Positions 19,693 to 29,949 are shown, counted from the stretch's first letter. The stretch: 53,470 nucleotides of DNA from Paludibacteraceae bacterium (GCA_018056165.1 JAGPGD010000011.1:1-53470); one strand, 5' to 3'. A program made the numbers and translations. The notes: generated by a model not told the origin, from the letters alone.

Positions 19693-19731
19693 TAAAAGCT
19701 GCTTTTCTGAAGAAAAAAGGCAGCTTTTTAC
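19693..19731. terminator. Bidirectional terminator between gcvT and maeB
   Basis: AAAAGCTGC (19693-19701) pairs with GCAGCTTTT (19719-19727) around a 17-nt loop, with A-run and T-run flanks. Its position between converging genes fits termination in both directions. Confidence 0.7.
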
Positions 19732-19749
19732 TTAGTTTTTCAATATTAT

Positions 19750-22044
19750 TTAACTTACCTTCCCACTATTTTTTTGTTCTTCCAGCATGGCATCAATTAC
19801 AGCAATGGTTGTCATATTGACAATATCACGCACTGAGCTTTCTACATCCAGAATATGAATAGGTTTATTCAAACCCATCTGAATCGGTCCTATTGATTCG
19901 GCCAGACCTATTTCCAGCAATAATTTATAAGCACTGTTTGCCGAACTTAAATTAGGGAAAATTAAGGTATTTACGTCCTTTCCTGCTAATTTGGAGAAAG
20001 GATATTTTCTATCACGTAATTCTTTATCCAGAGCAAAATTAACCTGCATTTCACCATCAACAATCATTTCCGGATATTCTCTGTGCAAAGTGGCGACCAC
20101 TTCATGAACACTTGCCGGGCTGCCTTGCTTATCGGAACCAAAATTGGAATAAGACAACATCGCCATTACTGGTTCATGAGCAAAAAGTTTTACAGTTCGA
20201 TAAGTCAATTTTGCAATATCCAGTAGTGTCTCAGTAGAAGGATGGCGATTAAAGAGTGTATCAGCCAGGAAAAAAGTTCCTTTTTTGGTATTCATAATAT
20301 GAAGAGCTGCAATATTTTTTGATCCTTCACGAATGCCAATCACGTCTTTAGCTGCTTGAATAGCATCGGCATATTTTGTATAAACGCCTGTGATCAAAGC
20401 ATCGGCTTCGCCTCTTTCAACCATCATCATACCAAAATAGTTCCGCTCATGCATTTTTTCATAAGCTTCATCAAAAGTCATCCCATCGCGTTGTAGCTTA
20501 TTGGCAAGCTGCTCAGCATAAGAAATTCTTCGCTGCTCTTCCCTGTCATGACGTAAATTGATAATTTCCATGCCAGTAAGATCTATGTTATATTCATTAG
20601 CAATTTTTTCAATTTTTTCTTCATTGCCTAATAGGATTGGATAACAAATTCCTTCATTATAAGCCATTTCAGCGGCTTTCAACATATTTATATGATTGGC
20701 TTCTGAAAACACCACTCTTTTGGGATTTTGACGAGCCATATCATAAAAACGTCGCAACATTTTATCTCCATAACCACCCATTAATTCACGCAACTTAATA
20801 TTATAAGCTTCCCAATCTGTAATTTTTTGACGTGCCACTCCCGATTCCATAGCTGCATGTGCTACAGCAGGAGCAACTACGGTTAACAATCGTGGATCAA
20901 GCGGTTTCGGAATAATATAATCTCTGCCAAAACTTAATTTTTTCAAATTATAAGCTGCATTTACTACATCAGGCACTGGCTTTTTTGCCAGATCCGCTAA
21001 GGCATAAACGGCTGCCAGTTTCATTTCTTCATTGATACAGGTTGCTCTTACATCCAAAGCACCACGAAAAATATACGGAAATCCCAATACATTATTAATT
21101 TGATTAGGGTAATCGGATCTTCCCGTCGCAAAAATGATGTCTTCACGAGCATTCATTGCATCTTCATAAGAAATTTCAGGGTCAGGATTGGCAAGAGCAA
21201 AAATGATAGGATTTTCGTTCATGGAGCGAACCATTTCAATGGACAAAATTCCATTTACCGATAATCCCAGAAAAACATCAGCTCCCTTTATTGCTTCTTC
21301 TAAAGAATGAATATTTTTATCAGTGGCAAATGGTTTTTTTATTTCTGTCAAATCAGTACGTTGCTTGTTGATAATCCCTTTAGAATCAAGCATAATTATA
21401 TTTTCAGGTTTTGCACCCAGCTTAATATACAATTTGGTACACGAAATTGCTGCTGCTCCCGCTCCATTGATCACGATTTTTACCTCTCCAATTTTTTTCC
21501 CAGCAATTTCTAATGCATTCAACAATCCTGCCGCAGAAATGATGGCCGTACCGTGTTGGTCATCGTGCATAATAGGAATATCTAATTCCTGTCTTAATCT
21601 CTCTTCAATTTCAAAACATTCAGGTGCTTTAATGTCTTCTAAATTGATACCACCAAAAGTAGGCGAAATAGCTTTTACAATCTGAATAAATTTTTCTGGA
21701 TCTTTTTCCTTTACTTCAACATCAAAAACATCAATACCAGCAAAAATTTTAAATAATAACGCTTTCCCCTCCATAACAGGTTTCCCTGCCAGAGGACCAA
21801 TATCTCCCAATCCAAGAACAGCCGTTCCATTGGAAATAACTGCCACCAAATTTCCCTTATTGGTGTATTGGTAAACAGCATCTTCACTCTTTTTAATTTC
21901 AAGACACGGTTCTGCAACTCCCGGCGAATACGCTAGTGACAAATCACGCTGCGAGCTGTAAGGTTTGGTAGGAACAATTTCAATTTTACCCGGCTTTCCT
22001 TGTGAATGATAAAGAAGGGCTTCTTCTCTGGTTATTTTAGTCAT
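19750..22044 (-). CDS. maeB: NADP-dependent malic enzyme with C-terminal phosphotransacetylase-like domain
   Basis: This 764-residue MaeB-type enzyme oxidatively decarboxylates malate to pyruvate with NADP. The malic domain (about 1-410) includes [34 protein letters not shown] and [10 protein letters not shown], and its Rossmann motif reads [11 protein letters not shown]. The C-terminal domain (about 430-760) resembles phosphate acetyltransferase and in E. coli MaeB serves a regulatory, acetyl-CoA-sensing role (family knowledge). The full length is conserved. The gene is monocistronic, with its own promoter at 22114-22144. Confidence 0.94.
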   Translation of the reverse strand: MTKITREEALLYHSQGKPGKIEIVPTKPYSSQRDLSLAYSPGVAEPCLEIKKSEDAVYQYTNKGNLVAVISNGTAVLGLGDIGPLAGKPVMEGKALLFKIFAGIDVFDVEVKEKDPEKFIQIVKAISPTFGGINLEDIKAPECFEIEERLRQELDIPIMHDDQHGTAIISAAGLLNALEIAGKKIGEVKIVINGAGAAAISCTKLYIKLGAKPENIIMLDSKGIINKQRTDLTEIKKPFATDKNIHSLEEAIKGADVFLGLSVNGILSIEMVRSMNENPIIFALANPDPEISYEDAMNAREDIIFATGRSDYPNQINNVLGFPYIFRGALDVRATCINEEMKLAAVYALADLAKKPVPDVVNAAYNLKKLSFGRDYIIPKPLDPRLLTVVAPAVAHAAMESGVARQKITDWEAYNIKLRELMGGYGDKMLRRFYDMARQNPKRVVFSEANHINMLKAAEMAYNEGICYPILLGNEEKIEKIANEYNIDLTGMEIINLRHDREEQRRISYAEQLANKLQRDGMTFDEAYEKMHERNYFGMMMVERGEADALITGVYTKYADAIQAAKDVIGIREGSKNIAALHIMNTKKGTFFLADTLFNRHPSTETLLDIAKLTYRTVKLFAHEPVMAMLSYSNFGSDKQGSPASVHEVVATLHREYPEMIVDGEMQVNFALDKELRDRKYPFSKLAGKDVNTLIFPNLSSANSAYKLLLEIGLAESIGPIQMGLNKPIHILDVESSVRDIVNMTTIAVIDAMLEEQKNSGKVS

Positions 22045-22113
22045 ATAATAAATATAAATTGCGTTTAAATTAAAAAGTGAAAGAGAAATAAAGACTTATT
22101 TAGATAATTGTAG

Positions 22114-22144
22114 CAAAATTACAATTTTTTATAACAAAATACAA
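22114..22144 (-). promoter_or_regulatory. Promoter of maeB, TTG-N20-TAATTTTG on minus strand
   Basis: On the minus strand a -33 TTG (22144-22142) precedes an exact -7 TAATTTTG (22121-22114) by 20 nt. The predicted leader before the maeB ATG is about 60 nt. Confidence 0.55.
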
Positions 22145-22168
22145 TTTTCCCTCGCCCCATTAAAAACA

Positions 22169-22213
22169 AGTAGAGTCAACTAGCAAGTGCGAAATTATAT
22201 AAAATGTTTGAAA
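22169..22213 (-). mobile_element. Solo IS30-type element end (remnant)
   Basis: These 45 bp match 53346-53390 with only two mismatches. At 53.4 kb the same sequence is the outer end of an IS30-family transposase gene. Read on the minus strand it encodes the typical transposase tail NFALAS and stop. Sequence similarity stops at 22213, so only the terminal segment is left. Confidence 0.75.
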
Positions 22214-22464
22214 CAGATTTTCCTTTCTAAATTTTGTAAAAAATGAACTAAAAAACAGTACCAATAAGCTTTTATGAACATTCCAGTAAATTTAAGGTAC
22301 GCAAGAAAAATACTATTTTCCCCTTCTAACAAAGTTATTTTGTTGAATTTTTTTGTATGTTTGTAAAAAATAAAATAATGTTCAATATGTGATAAATAAC
22401 TAATAATTATACTGTAAGCAAGAAATTATTTTAAAAAAATATATTAAAACAGATAATAATCAAT

Positions 22465-22653
22465 TTGTTACGAATAAAATATACCACTTTTGAAAAGAAA
22501 ATCCGATATAAGAGAAAAAGGGAGGATTTAAAAATAGAACCTTCAAATTTTTTGAAAGATGTTGAAGATACATTAGCAGAACAATTAAAAAATCTGGATA
22601 AAAAAACAGTAAAATTAGTCTGTTTATATCATTGGATTAAGGAAGTGCTTTGA
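22465..22653 (+). CDS. Small unrecognised reading frame in the scar region
   Basis: This is a 62-codon frame beginning with TTG; the frame is open back to a TAA at 22432 but has no ATG. The product would be basic at the N-terminus (KKIRYKRKRED) and then helical (FLKDVEDTLAEQLKNLDKK). I do not recognise it. It lies between an IS end and a dispersed repeat, so it may be the tail of a lost mobile-element gene or may not be translated at all. Confidence 0.22.
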   Translation: MLRIKYTTFEKKIRYKRKREDLKIEPSNFLKDVEDTLAEQLKNLDKKTVKLVCLYHWIKEVL

Positions 22654-22703
22654 TAGCGGTTTGGTATAAATGTTTCATCTTTGTAACTTTTTAAGGGGAA
22701 AAG

Positions 22704-22830
22704 ACCAAAGTAAAACATTTATTCCATCAGGGCAAAGGGGGAAAGAGTTTTTTCTCCTTTGTCTTGAAAAATAATTTTTCTTTACCTTTTATTTCCCCTG
22801 AAAAAGTTGCATTAATTACTTGAATTTACG
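22704..22830 (+). repeat. 127-bp dispersed repeat, copy B
   Basis: Second copy of the segment at 1-127. The end of the match is abrupt and lies 3 nt before the ATG of the transaldolase gene. The internal hairpin (CAAAGGGGGAAA against TTTCTCCTTTG) is preserved with compensating changes. The promoter-like TTG (22764-22766) and TACCTTTT (22783-22790) could drive the transaldolase gene. Confidence 0.85.
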
Positions 22831-22833
22831 GTT

Positions 22834-23787
22834 ATGAATCTCTTAGAACAATTGAAAACTTATACAAAAGTAGTTGCTGATACAGGCGATTTTGAATCTA
22901 TTATTAATTATAAACCATTGGATGCTACTACAAATCCCTCGCTGATTTTTGCTGCTTCTCAACAGGAAAAATATCAACATTTAATACTTGATGCCATTCA
23001 ATATGCAAAAAAATCTCATATAGATAAATCACAACAATTAAAGCTGGCATTAGATAAATTATCGGTTAATTTTGGAATAAAAATTCTGGAAATTGTTCCA
23101 GGACGAGTTTCAACCGAAGTTGATGCACGTTTATCTTTTGATACAGGGGGAACGATTGAGAGAGCTCGGGATTTAATCGCCTTATATGAAAAAGAAGGTA
23201 TTTCACGGGAAAGAATATTAATAAAAATTGCCTCGACATGGGAAGGAATTGAAGCAGCCAAAATATTAGAAAAAGAAGACATTCATTGTAATTTAACCTT
23301 ACTTTTTTCATTGGTACAAGCAATAGCATGTGCAGAAGCACGAGTCACTCTCATATCACCATTTGTAGGACGAATTTTAGACTGGTACAAAAAAGAAGGT
23401 TTTTCATTTAATTCTCCAAGCGAAGATCCAGGCGTAAAATCAGTTGTGTCAATTTATAATTATTACAAAAAATTTGATTATCCTACCCAAATAATGGGGG
23501 CCAGTTTTAGAAATATTCAACAAATTATTGAACTTGCAGGATGCGACTTACTCACCATTTCTCCCACTTTATTGAAAGAGCTGGAACAAACGGAAGGAAT
23601 ATTAGAAAGAAAACTTGACCCAGAAAAAGCAAAAAGTATTGATATTCAACGTATTACAATTGACGAAAAAATTTTTAGATGGATGTTAAATGAAGATGCT
23701 ATGGCTACAGAAAAATTAGCAGAAGGAATACGTAATTTTACAAAAGATTTAAGAAAATTGGAAAATAAAATTGCTGAATTACTTTGA
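22834..23787 (+). CDS. tal: Transaldolase, TalB type
   Basis: This 317-residue cytosolic enzyme moves a dihydroxyacetone unit between sugar phosphates in the non-oxidative pentose phosphate pathway. The Schiff-base lysine is K131 in [23 protein letters not shown] near 31-38, [21 protein letters not shown] and MGASFRNI are all TalB-class motifs, and the length equals that of the enterobacterial enzyme. Many Bacteroidota carry instead the short (about 218-residue) transaldolase/FSA type, so this class may have been acquired. The gene begins 4 nt after the 127-bp repeat and ends at a strong terminator. Confidence 0.94.
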   Translation: MNLLEQLKTYTKVVADTGDFESIINYKPLDATTNPSLIFAASQQEKYQHLILDAIQYAKKSHIDKSQQLKLALDKLSVNFGIKILEIVPGRVSTEVDARLSFDTGGTIERARDLIALYEKEGISRERILIKIASTWEGIEAAKILEKEDIHCNLTLLFSLVQAIACAEARVTLISPFVGRILDWYKKEGFSFNSPSEDPGVKSVVSIYNYYKKFDYPTQIMGASFRNIQQIIELAGCDLLTISPTLLKELEQTEGILERKLDPEKAKSIDIQRITIDEKIFRWMLNEDAMATEKLAEGIRNFTKDLRKLENKIAELL

Positions 23788-23821
23788 GAAAATTCATAGG
23801 TGATAAACTATAAAATATATT

Positions 23822-23863
23822 AAAAAGGCACTTTGAATAGTTTATTATTCAAAGTGCCTTTTT
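23822..23863. terminator. Perfect 18-bp stem terminator between transaldolase and the PII-like gene
   Basis: 23822-23839 and 23846-23863 are perfect inverted copies around a six-base loop. The A-run on the left and T-run on the right make it a terminator in both directions, which suits the two converging transcription units. Confidence 0.85.
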
Positions 23864-23876
23864 AAAGTCTAAAATT

Positions 23877-24173
23877 TTACATTCCATCTTCAATATTCCA
23901 CACAAAAGCACGTATGCCCATTACATCAGAAGTGGCATCTAATGCTTTCAAATCTTCTAAAATGGGTTTTACTTTTTCATCTGGAACAACGGTTAGGATA
24001 GCCCCATTTAATGAAGGCCATGCATGAGTGCCATAATGAGGCTCACCTGTTTTGCTACCACGTCCCAAAACCCTTTCCCAGCTTGTAAAACCACGAACAT
24101 GATGATTGATATAAAGTATTTCGAGAACTTGTTGATAAAAACCTTGATCAAAAACAATAAAAATTGATTTCAT
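23877..24173 (-). CDS. PII-like protein at the end of the efflux operon
   Basis: This 98-residue protein looks like a PII/GlnB-fold protein: a first strand MKSIFIVFD, a helix, then GFTSWERVLGRGSKTGEPHYGTHAW in the T-loop region (about 37-55), and the strand-helix AILTVVPDEKVKPILEDL that matches the PII pattern. The uridylylated T-loop tyrosine context of GlnB is absent. It lies 158 nt downstream of the RND pump gene on the same strand, so it may sense a metabolite or metal and adjust the pump. Small PII-like or DUF3240 proteins next to RND pumps are known in other bacteria; the link here is inferred. Confidence 0.65.
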   Translation of the reverse strand: MKSIFIVFDQGFYQQVLEILYINHHVRGFTSWERVLGRGSKTGEPHYGTHAWPSLNGAILTVVPDEKVKPILEDLKALDATSDVMGIRAFVWNIEDGM

Positions 24174-24331
24174 GAAATAATTTTTTTAAATAAGTTTGAG
24201 TAAAAACATTGCTTTTAAAACTGGCTATTTTTTTACTCTTGTTGAAATTTTAAAGTTTCACAATACTTGATCTTTTATCTCCTCATAAAATCATAAATAA
24301 AGAGTAAAAAAGATCAAATGTAATTTCTCCG

Positions 24332-27300
24332 TTAATGTTGTTTTTGCAATTTATGATATTTCCGATTGATACCAAACCCTGCAAAAATAGCATACAATGT
24401 CGGCACTATCACCAATGTCAGAATAGTAGATACTGTTAAACCTCCTATAATGGTATAAGCCATTGGTTTCCAAATTTCTGAACCTTGAGAATTACTAATA
24501 GCCAACGGAACCATTCCTAAAATAGAGGTTAAAGTAGTCATTAAAACAGGACGCAAACGAGAATGACCTCCACTTACAATGGCTCGAATAATACCCATCC
24601 CCCGTTCTCTATTCAAATTTATGTAATCCACCAGCACAATGCCATTTTTAACCACAATTCCTACCAACATAACAATACCTATCATTGACATCATATTAAG
24701 TGTATTCCCGCTTAATGCTAAAGCTAAAACTACTCCTGAAAAAGCAAATGGCAACGCAAACATAATAATAAAAGGATAAGTAAGAGATTCAAATTGAGAT
24801 GCCATTACAATATATACCAGTAAAATTACAATAATCAACAAAGTACCCAAATCAGCGAATGATTCTTGTTGATCTTCATAAGTTCCAGTAATTTCGGCAT
24901 CTATTCCCGTAGGAATATCCATTTGAGATAATTGAGTCCTTAAACCTCTCACTGCTTTATCAATTGTTGTTCCTGAAACGGTGCTTGAAACAGTTATAAC
25001 ACGTTCTCTATTTTTTCTTTCGATATAAGGTGGTGTTAATGTTTCTACCACATTACCCAAATCTTTCAAACGAATTGCTTGTCCTTGACTATTATAAATT
25101 AAAATATTCTCTATATCTTCAACAGTTTCACGATATTCAGGAGCATAAACTACCCGGATATTGTATTCATCTCCTTCCTCACGATAAAGGCTTGCTACTA
25201 ATCCATTAATTCTATTTCTTAAAAAAGTAGAAGCCGTAGCAATATCCAACCCATTCAAAGCTAATTTTTCTCTATCGAATATGACTTGATATTCTGGAGA
25301 ATAATCTTCACGACTAATAGTTGTATTTACCAAGCCTTTTATATTTTTATCAATACGGTTAGCCAATTCTTTTGCTACCTCATCTGTTTGATCAAAATCA
25401 AAGCCATAAATTTCCACGTCAATAATGGATTGCCCTCCAATTCTTCCCATTGCACCGCCTGCTGTAACGGTTGATTTTGCAATTTCTGGTCGCATGTTTA
25501 AATCATGACGGATGCTATCACCTATTTCGAAAATACTTCTTTCTCGTTCATTGGCATCCACCAACCGGAAAGTATAAGAAATAAGATGAGTTCCTGTATT
25601 TCTTATAGTTCCTAATACATCTTGACTACTTGCTGGTCCAACAGTATAATTAATAGTTTCAATTTCTGGATATTTTTCTTTCCAAGATTTAGTCAATTCT
25701 TCTGCGGTTTCTTTTGAAATCTCCATTCTTGTTCCGATAGGCAACTGCACAGTAGCTGAAATACGAGCATTGTCTTGTGGTGGAATAAATTCTGTTCCAA
25801 TGCCTATCAAAGGAATCAAGCTTAAGATAAAGAAACCAGCAGCAATTAACACCATCTGCCATCTGTGGCGTACCGCCCAATTAACCAATCCTGCATACCA
25901 ATTATCCAGGTTATATAAGAAACGCTCAATAGGAGAATAAACTTTAGTGAAAAATTTACCATGACCTTTTTCTACAGTTAACAATTGGGAACTTAGCATA
26001 GGCGTTAAAGCCATAGCACAAATCAGAGAAACAATCATAATAATGGTGACCATCCATCCTAATTGGTCAAAAAGAATTCCAGCTAAACCAGAAACTAAGG
26101 TAAAAGGGAAAAATACCGCCACAATGGTTAAGGTAGAAGCAACAACAGCAGTAGCAACTTCGTCTGTGCCATGAATAGCAGCACTTGTAGGTCTACTTCC
26201 TTTTTCAATATGTTTAGTAATATTCTCAAGTACCACAATCGCATCATCTACTACCATTCCAATGGCAATGGAAAGAGAACTTAAAGAAATAATATTCAAG
26301 GTTCCACCTGTTGCTGCTAAATAAATAAATGCTGCTATCAATGAAATTGGAATTGTCAAAATAATGATAATCGTAGCTCTCCATCTTCCTAAAAAGAATA
26401 AAACCACTAACAATACAAATATAAAAGCATACATAATGGTTTCTTCCAATCCAGCAATAGTCTTTTTAATATTATCAGAGCTGTCTACAATGACGTTTAG
26501 TTTAATATCGCTGGGAAGAGTTTTTTGAATTTCAGGCAATTTTTCACGGATAACATTTACAATAGCTACAGTATTAGTTCCTGTTTGTTTTTGAATTGTT
26601 ATAGTTGCACCTTGTACACCATTGGTATAGCTTTCTTGAACTCGTTCTTCATGACTATCACTAATGATAGCTATGTCGGATAAATAAATGGTTTTGTTGC
26701 CATAAGTTCCTACTACAACTTTTCTCAATTCAGAAGGATCTTTAAACTCACCCTGCACTCTTAAAGAATAAGTCTTATTCCCAATATCCATTGATCCACT
26801 CGGTGTATTAATGTTTTCTAATCGGATTTTTTGACCAACAGCTTCAATAGTTAAATGATAGGCTTCCAGTTTTACAGGATCAATATATACCTGTATTTCT
26901 CGTTGCGGAGCACCTGAAATAGATACTGCCCCTACTCCTTTGATACGGGCTAATGGATTAGCTACATTGTCATCCAAAATTTTATAAAGAGCTGGAATAC
27001 TTTTATCTGCAGTTGCCGATATCATTACAATAGGAATCATATCGGTACTAAATTTAAAAATCACTGGATTGGTAGTTCCTTCAGGTAAATAAGGTTTTAC
27101 TAATTCCAATTTATCACGCACATCATTGGAAACTACATCCAAATCTTGACCAAATTCAAATTCCATAATAATAATGGAAGTATTTTCCTTTGAATTGGAA
27201 GTTATATTTTTTAAATTTTCAACTGTATTTAATACGTTTTCCAAAGGACGAGTTACATTTGTTTCAATATCTAAAGCACTCGCTCCAGAATAATTAGTAA

Positions 27301-27442
27301 CTACCATTAAGATATTTGGTTCTACATTTGGCAATAAATCAACAGGTAATTTACTCAATGAAAACAATCCTAAAATAACTACCCCAATAAAAATCAGAGA
27401 AGTCATAATAGGTCTTTTAACAGAACTTTCGTATAAACTCAT
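24332..27442 (-). CDS. RND multidrug efflux pump, inner-membrane permease (AcrB-like)
   Basis: This 1036-residue HAE1-type RND transporter is the proton-driven pump of a tripartite efflux system. It has the usual plan: TM1 at about residues 13-30, a first large periplasmic loop, TM2-7, a second periplasmic loop and TM8-12. The TM4 proton-relay pair is present in IAIGMVVDDAIVVLENI, and GRWRATIIIILTIPISL precedes it. In TM10-12 VGIVVKNGIVLVDYIN and RPVLMTTLTSILGMVPLA are typical of multidrug (HAE) pumps, not of CusA-type metal pumps. It is fourth in the operon tetR-tolC-acrA-acrB. Confidence 0.94.
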   Translation of the reverse strand: MSLYESSVKRPIMTSLIFIGVVILGLFSLSKLPVDLLPNVEPNILMVVTNYSGASALDIETNVTRPLENVLNTVENLKNITSNSKENTSIIIMEFEFGQDLDVVSNDVRDKLELVKPYLPEGTTNPVIFKFSTDMIPIVMISATADKSIPALYKILDDNVANPLARIKGVGAVSISGAPQREIQVYIDPVKLEAYHLTIEAVGQKIRLENINTPSGSMDIGNKTYSLRVQGEFKDPSELRKVVVGTYGNKTIYLSDIAIISDSHEERVQESYTNGVQGATITIQKQTGTNTVAIVNVIREKLPEIQKTLPSDIKLNVIVDSSDNIKKTIAGLEETIMYAFIFVLLVVLFFLGRWRATIIIILTIPISLIAAFIYLAATGGTLNIISLSSLSIAIGMVVDDAIVVLENITKHIEKGSRPTSAAIHGTDEVATAVVASTLTIVAVFFPFTLVSGLAGILFDQLGWMVTIIMIVSLICAMALTPMLSSQLLTVEKGHGKFFTKVYSPIERFLYNLDNWYAGLVNWAVRHRWQMVLIAAGFFILSLIPLIGIGTEFIPPQDNARISATVQLPIGTRMEISKETAEELTKSWKEKYPEIETINYTVGPASSQDVLGTIRNTGTHLISYTFRLVDANERERSIFEIGDSIRHDLNMRPEIAKSTVTAGGAMGRIGGQSIIDVEIYGFDFDQTDEVAKELANRIDKNIKGLVNTTISREDYSPEYQVIFDREKLALNGLDIATASTFLRNRINGLVASLYREEGDEYNIRVVYAPEYRETVEDIENILIYNSQGQAIRLKDLGNVVETLTPPYIERKNRERVITVSSTVSGTTIDKAVRGLRTQLSQMDIPTGIDAEITGTYEDQQESFADLGTLLIIVILLVYIVMASQFESLTYPFIIMFALPFAFSGVVLALALSGNTLNMMSMIGIVMLVGIVVKNGIVLVDYINLNRERGMGIIRAIVSGGHSRLRPVLMTTLTSILGMVPLAISNSQGSEIWKPMAYTIIGGLTVSTILTLVIVPTLYAIFAGFGINRKYHKLQKQH

Positions 27443-27504
27443 AATTTTAAATTTAGAACTTCGTTATTTAAAAAACTTTGCTCAGTTTATTTTTTCAATA
27501 ATCA

Positions 27505-28524
27505 TTATTTGACTACATTTACTTTTACTCCATCAGCAAGGCGAGCTTGTCCTGCAACAACTACTTGTGCCCCATCTTCTATACCGGAAATAATTTCATA
27601 TTCATTTCCAATTTTCTGTCCTAATTCTACCTTTTGATAAGTCACTTTCCCATCTTTATAAACATAAACGAAATATTCACCTGAACCGCTTTGTTTAATT
27701 ACTGCCTGATCAGGAACTACAATATGTTTCACTGTGCCAAAATTTAATTTTACCCTTGCAAACATACCAGGACGAATTTTGTAATCATTGTTATTTAATT
27801 TGATTTCAACAGAAAAAGTTCTGGTTCTTTCATCAATAGTAGGATAAATTAAGTTCACTTTCCCAGTAAAAAATTCATTTTTTAAAATATCGAATGTTAC
27901 TTGAGCAGGCATTCCTAATTTTACATCTGAATAATTTGTTTCAGAAACGTTTACAATTGCCCTTACCGGATTTATCTGCATAACAACTAACACAGGAAAT
28001 TGAGCACTATAAATATCTCCATTATCATAATTTCGAGCGGTAACAACTCCGTTGGTAGGACTTAACAAATAAGTGTTTTCGGCCAAATTTTGCAAATTGG
28101 TCGTTGCTACATCAAGTTGCAATTTTGCATTATCCAATTCCTGCTGAGAAGCACCACCCACATTAAAAAGTTCTAAAACACGATTATAAATCCGCTGATA
28201 ATTAGCAACTTGATTTTCTAAATTTGATAAATTTGCATCATCCATCTGAACTAATTTTTGCCCTTTTGAAACATGATCACCTACTTCGACGAATATTTTT
28301 CGGATTCGACCTGGTGCAGCCGGTGCAACATTATTTTTGACTTCAGGCAAGATAGTTGCTGTTAAGTTGGCATATCGTTCAACATCCCGCAATGACACCT
28401 GCTGAATACGAACATTTGGAATTTCACTTTCAATTTTGGTTTTCTTTTGTCCTGATTTTCCGCATGAAGTAAATCCAAATACTATTGCTAAAAACAGAAT
28501 ACCAAATTCTATTGTCCTTTTCAT
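27505..28524 (-). CDS. RND efflux periplasmic adaptor (AcrA-like lipoprotein)
   Basis: This 339-residue membrane fusion protein links the pump to the outer-membrane channel. A lipoprotein signal with the lipobox FTSC puts the lipidated cysteine at residue 21. The barrel-sandwich (lipoyl-like) half motifs are APGRIRKIFVEVGDHVSKGQ and LLSPTNGVVTARN, separated by a short coiled-coil hairpin (residues ~80-125). A beta-barrel and membrane-proximal domain follow, ending in GQARLADGVKV. It is 62 nt upstream of the pump gene. Confidence 0.93.
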   Translation of the reverse strand: MKRTIEFGILFLAIVFGFTSCGKSGQKKTKIESEIPNVRIQQVSLRDVERYANLTATILPEVKNNVAPAAPGRIRKIFVEVGDHVSKGQKLVQMDDANLSNLENQVANYQRIYNRVLELFNVGGASQQELDNAKLQLDVATTNLQNLAENTYLLSPTNGVVTARNYDNGDIYSAQFPVLVVMQINPVRAIVNVSETNYSDVKLGMPAQVTFDILKNEFFTGKVNLIYPTIDERTRTFSVEIKLNNNDYKIRPGMFARVKLNFGTVKHIVVPDQAVIKQSGSGEYFVYVYKDGKVTYQKVELGQKIGNEYEIISGIEDGAQVVVAGQARLADGVKVNVVK

Positions 28525-28575
28525 TTTGAATATTGATTATTTAATTGTTTAAAAATCTAATTAATTCTTTATATT

Positions 28576-29913
28576 TTATTTTCCTAAAAGTTTTTCTAAA
28601 TCAGCTTTTGCTGACAAATAATTATAAATAGACTGATTATAAGCTAAACCAGCTTGCGTATAGACTAATTCTGCATTTGACAAATCAAGATAAGTAGAAG
28701 CTCCCACTTCATACATTTTTTGCGATATAAGCAATGCCTTTTCAGCCTGACGTAATCCTTCTTTATTGGTTTCAATTGTCTTAATTGCTTGATTGATATT
28801 ATCTAAATACGACATTGCTTGTAATTCCAAGCCTCGCCTTAAGTTATCGCGTTGATATTTCATTTCATCCAATTGAACTTTTATTTGCTTTTGTTTATTT
28901 ATTTTTTCTCCACCTTGAAAAAGAGGAATGGCAAGTGTAATTGCTCCTGTAGAGGTTGGGAACCAATGATAATTTGAAAAAGCCACAGAATCATTTGCCA
29001 TTGTCATGTATTGATAATTAAAAGAAGCTGAAAGAGTTGGCATTAAAGTGCTTTTCTGAATTTTTAAAGTTTGTTGAAGTTGTTGGGTTTTAATATCGAA
29101 TTGCTTTAAATCAGAGTTGGCTTGCAAGGTAGTAGTATCGATAGCCAATACATCCGAATATTTTGTAGCTTCATAATCTGCTAAATTCCCTTTTACTTTC
29201 AGTCCTGTAAACATGTCAATACCCATAAGCATTTTTAATTTCAAAATACTGAGAGTGACGGCATTTTCTGCTGAAACGAGGTTAGTACTTGCACTTTTCA
29301 CCTGTACATCTGCTCTTATCCATTCAAATTCAGATACTACTCCTTGTTTATACTTGTTTTCTATAACTTTTGCATTTTCAATAGCAATATCATAACTTTT
29401 TTTGAACACATCATAAGAATCCTGAGCTAATAAAGTAGCATAATAAGACTTTGACACTTCATTAATTAAAGAAAGTTTTGAAGAGCGAGCCGATTCGAGT
29501 GCTAATTCAGCATCCAACTCTGACATTTGAATGGTTGCCCACAAAGTAGGAGCAATAATAGGGAGAGAAGCTGAAATACCACCACTAAAAGTATTATCTT
29601 GCCCCACTTCTACTCCTTCAGGTCGTGGTGGCATACCAGGTAAAGAGAAAAACAACTTCTGTTTTTTTATTGCTCTCGAATAATTTCCCACAGCATTTAT
29701 GGAAGGAAATAAAGCACCCCGTTTTTCTTTCTTTGAATAATCTACCCGTTCAATTTCCTTATCAGCTGTTTTAATAGTAGGGCTTTCGCTCAGGGCAATT
29801 TCAATGGCATCTGATAAAGTTACGATAAGTGTATCTTGAGCATATAACTTACTATTAATCAATAATAAACTTATCACAACAAAAAAAATTCTTTTCAAAT
29901 GTTTTTTATTCAT
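28576..29913 (-). CDS. TolC-family outer-membrane efflux channel
   Basis: This 445-residue protein is the outer-membrane exit duct of the pump. A signal peptide covers about 1-25 (cleavage after LYA). Two OEP repeats follow, each rich in long helices; ALSESPTIKTADKEIERVDY begins the first and SDLKQFDIKTQQLQQTLKIQ the second. NAELVYTQAGLAYNQSIYNYL near the C-terminus is the usual closing helix. It lies 36 nt after the tetR stop and 51 nt before the adaptor gene. Confidence 0.92.
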   Translation of the reverse strand: MNKKHLKRIFFVVISLLLINSKLYAQDTLIVTLSDAIEIALSESPTIKTADKEIERVDYSKKEKRGALFPSINAVGNYSRAIKKQKLFFSLPGMPPRPEGVEVGQDNTFSGGISASLPIIAPTLWATIQMSELDAELALESARSSKLSLINEVSKSYYATLLAQDSYDVFKKSYDIAIENAKVIENKYKQGVVSEFEWIRADVQVKSASTNLVSAENAVTLSILKLKMLMGIDMFTGLKVKGNLADYEATKYSDVLAIDTTTLQANSDLKQFDIKTQQLQQTLKIQKSTLMPTLSASFNYQYMTMANDSVAFSNYHWFPTSTGAITLAIPLFQGGEKINKQKQIKVQLDEMKYQRDNLRRGLELQAMSYLDNINQAIKTIETNKEGLRQAEKALLISQKMYEVGASTYLDLSNAELVYTQAGLAYNQSIYNYLSAKADLEKLLGK

Positions 29914-29949
29914 ATTTTATACTTTTAAATTATTCAATTCAACTAAAAT

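Larger units (their letters stand above)
22045..22833. other. Mobile-element scar region between maeB and transaldolase
   Basis: A gap of 789 bp between divergent genes. It holds, in order, the maeB promoter, a 45-bp IS30-type end, AT-rich sequence, a small unrecognised reading frame (22465-22653) and the 127-bp repeat that abuts the transaldolase start. The layout suggests repeated insertion and decay. No intact transposase is present. Confidence 0.6.
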
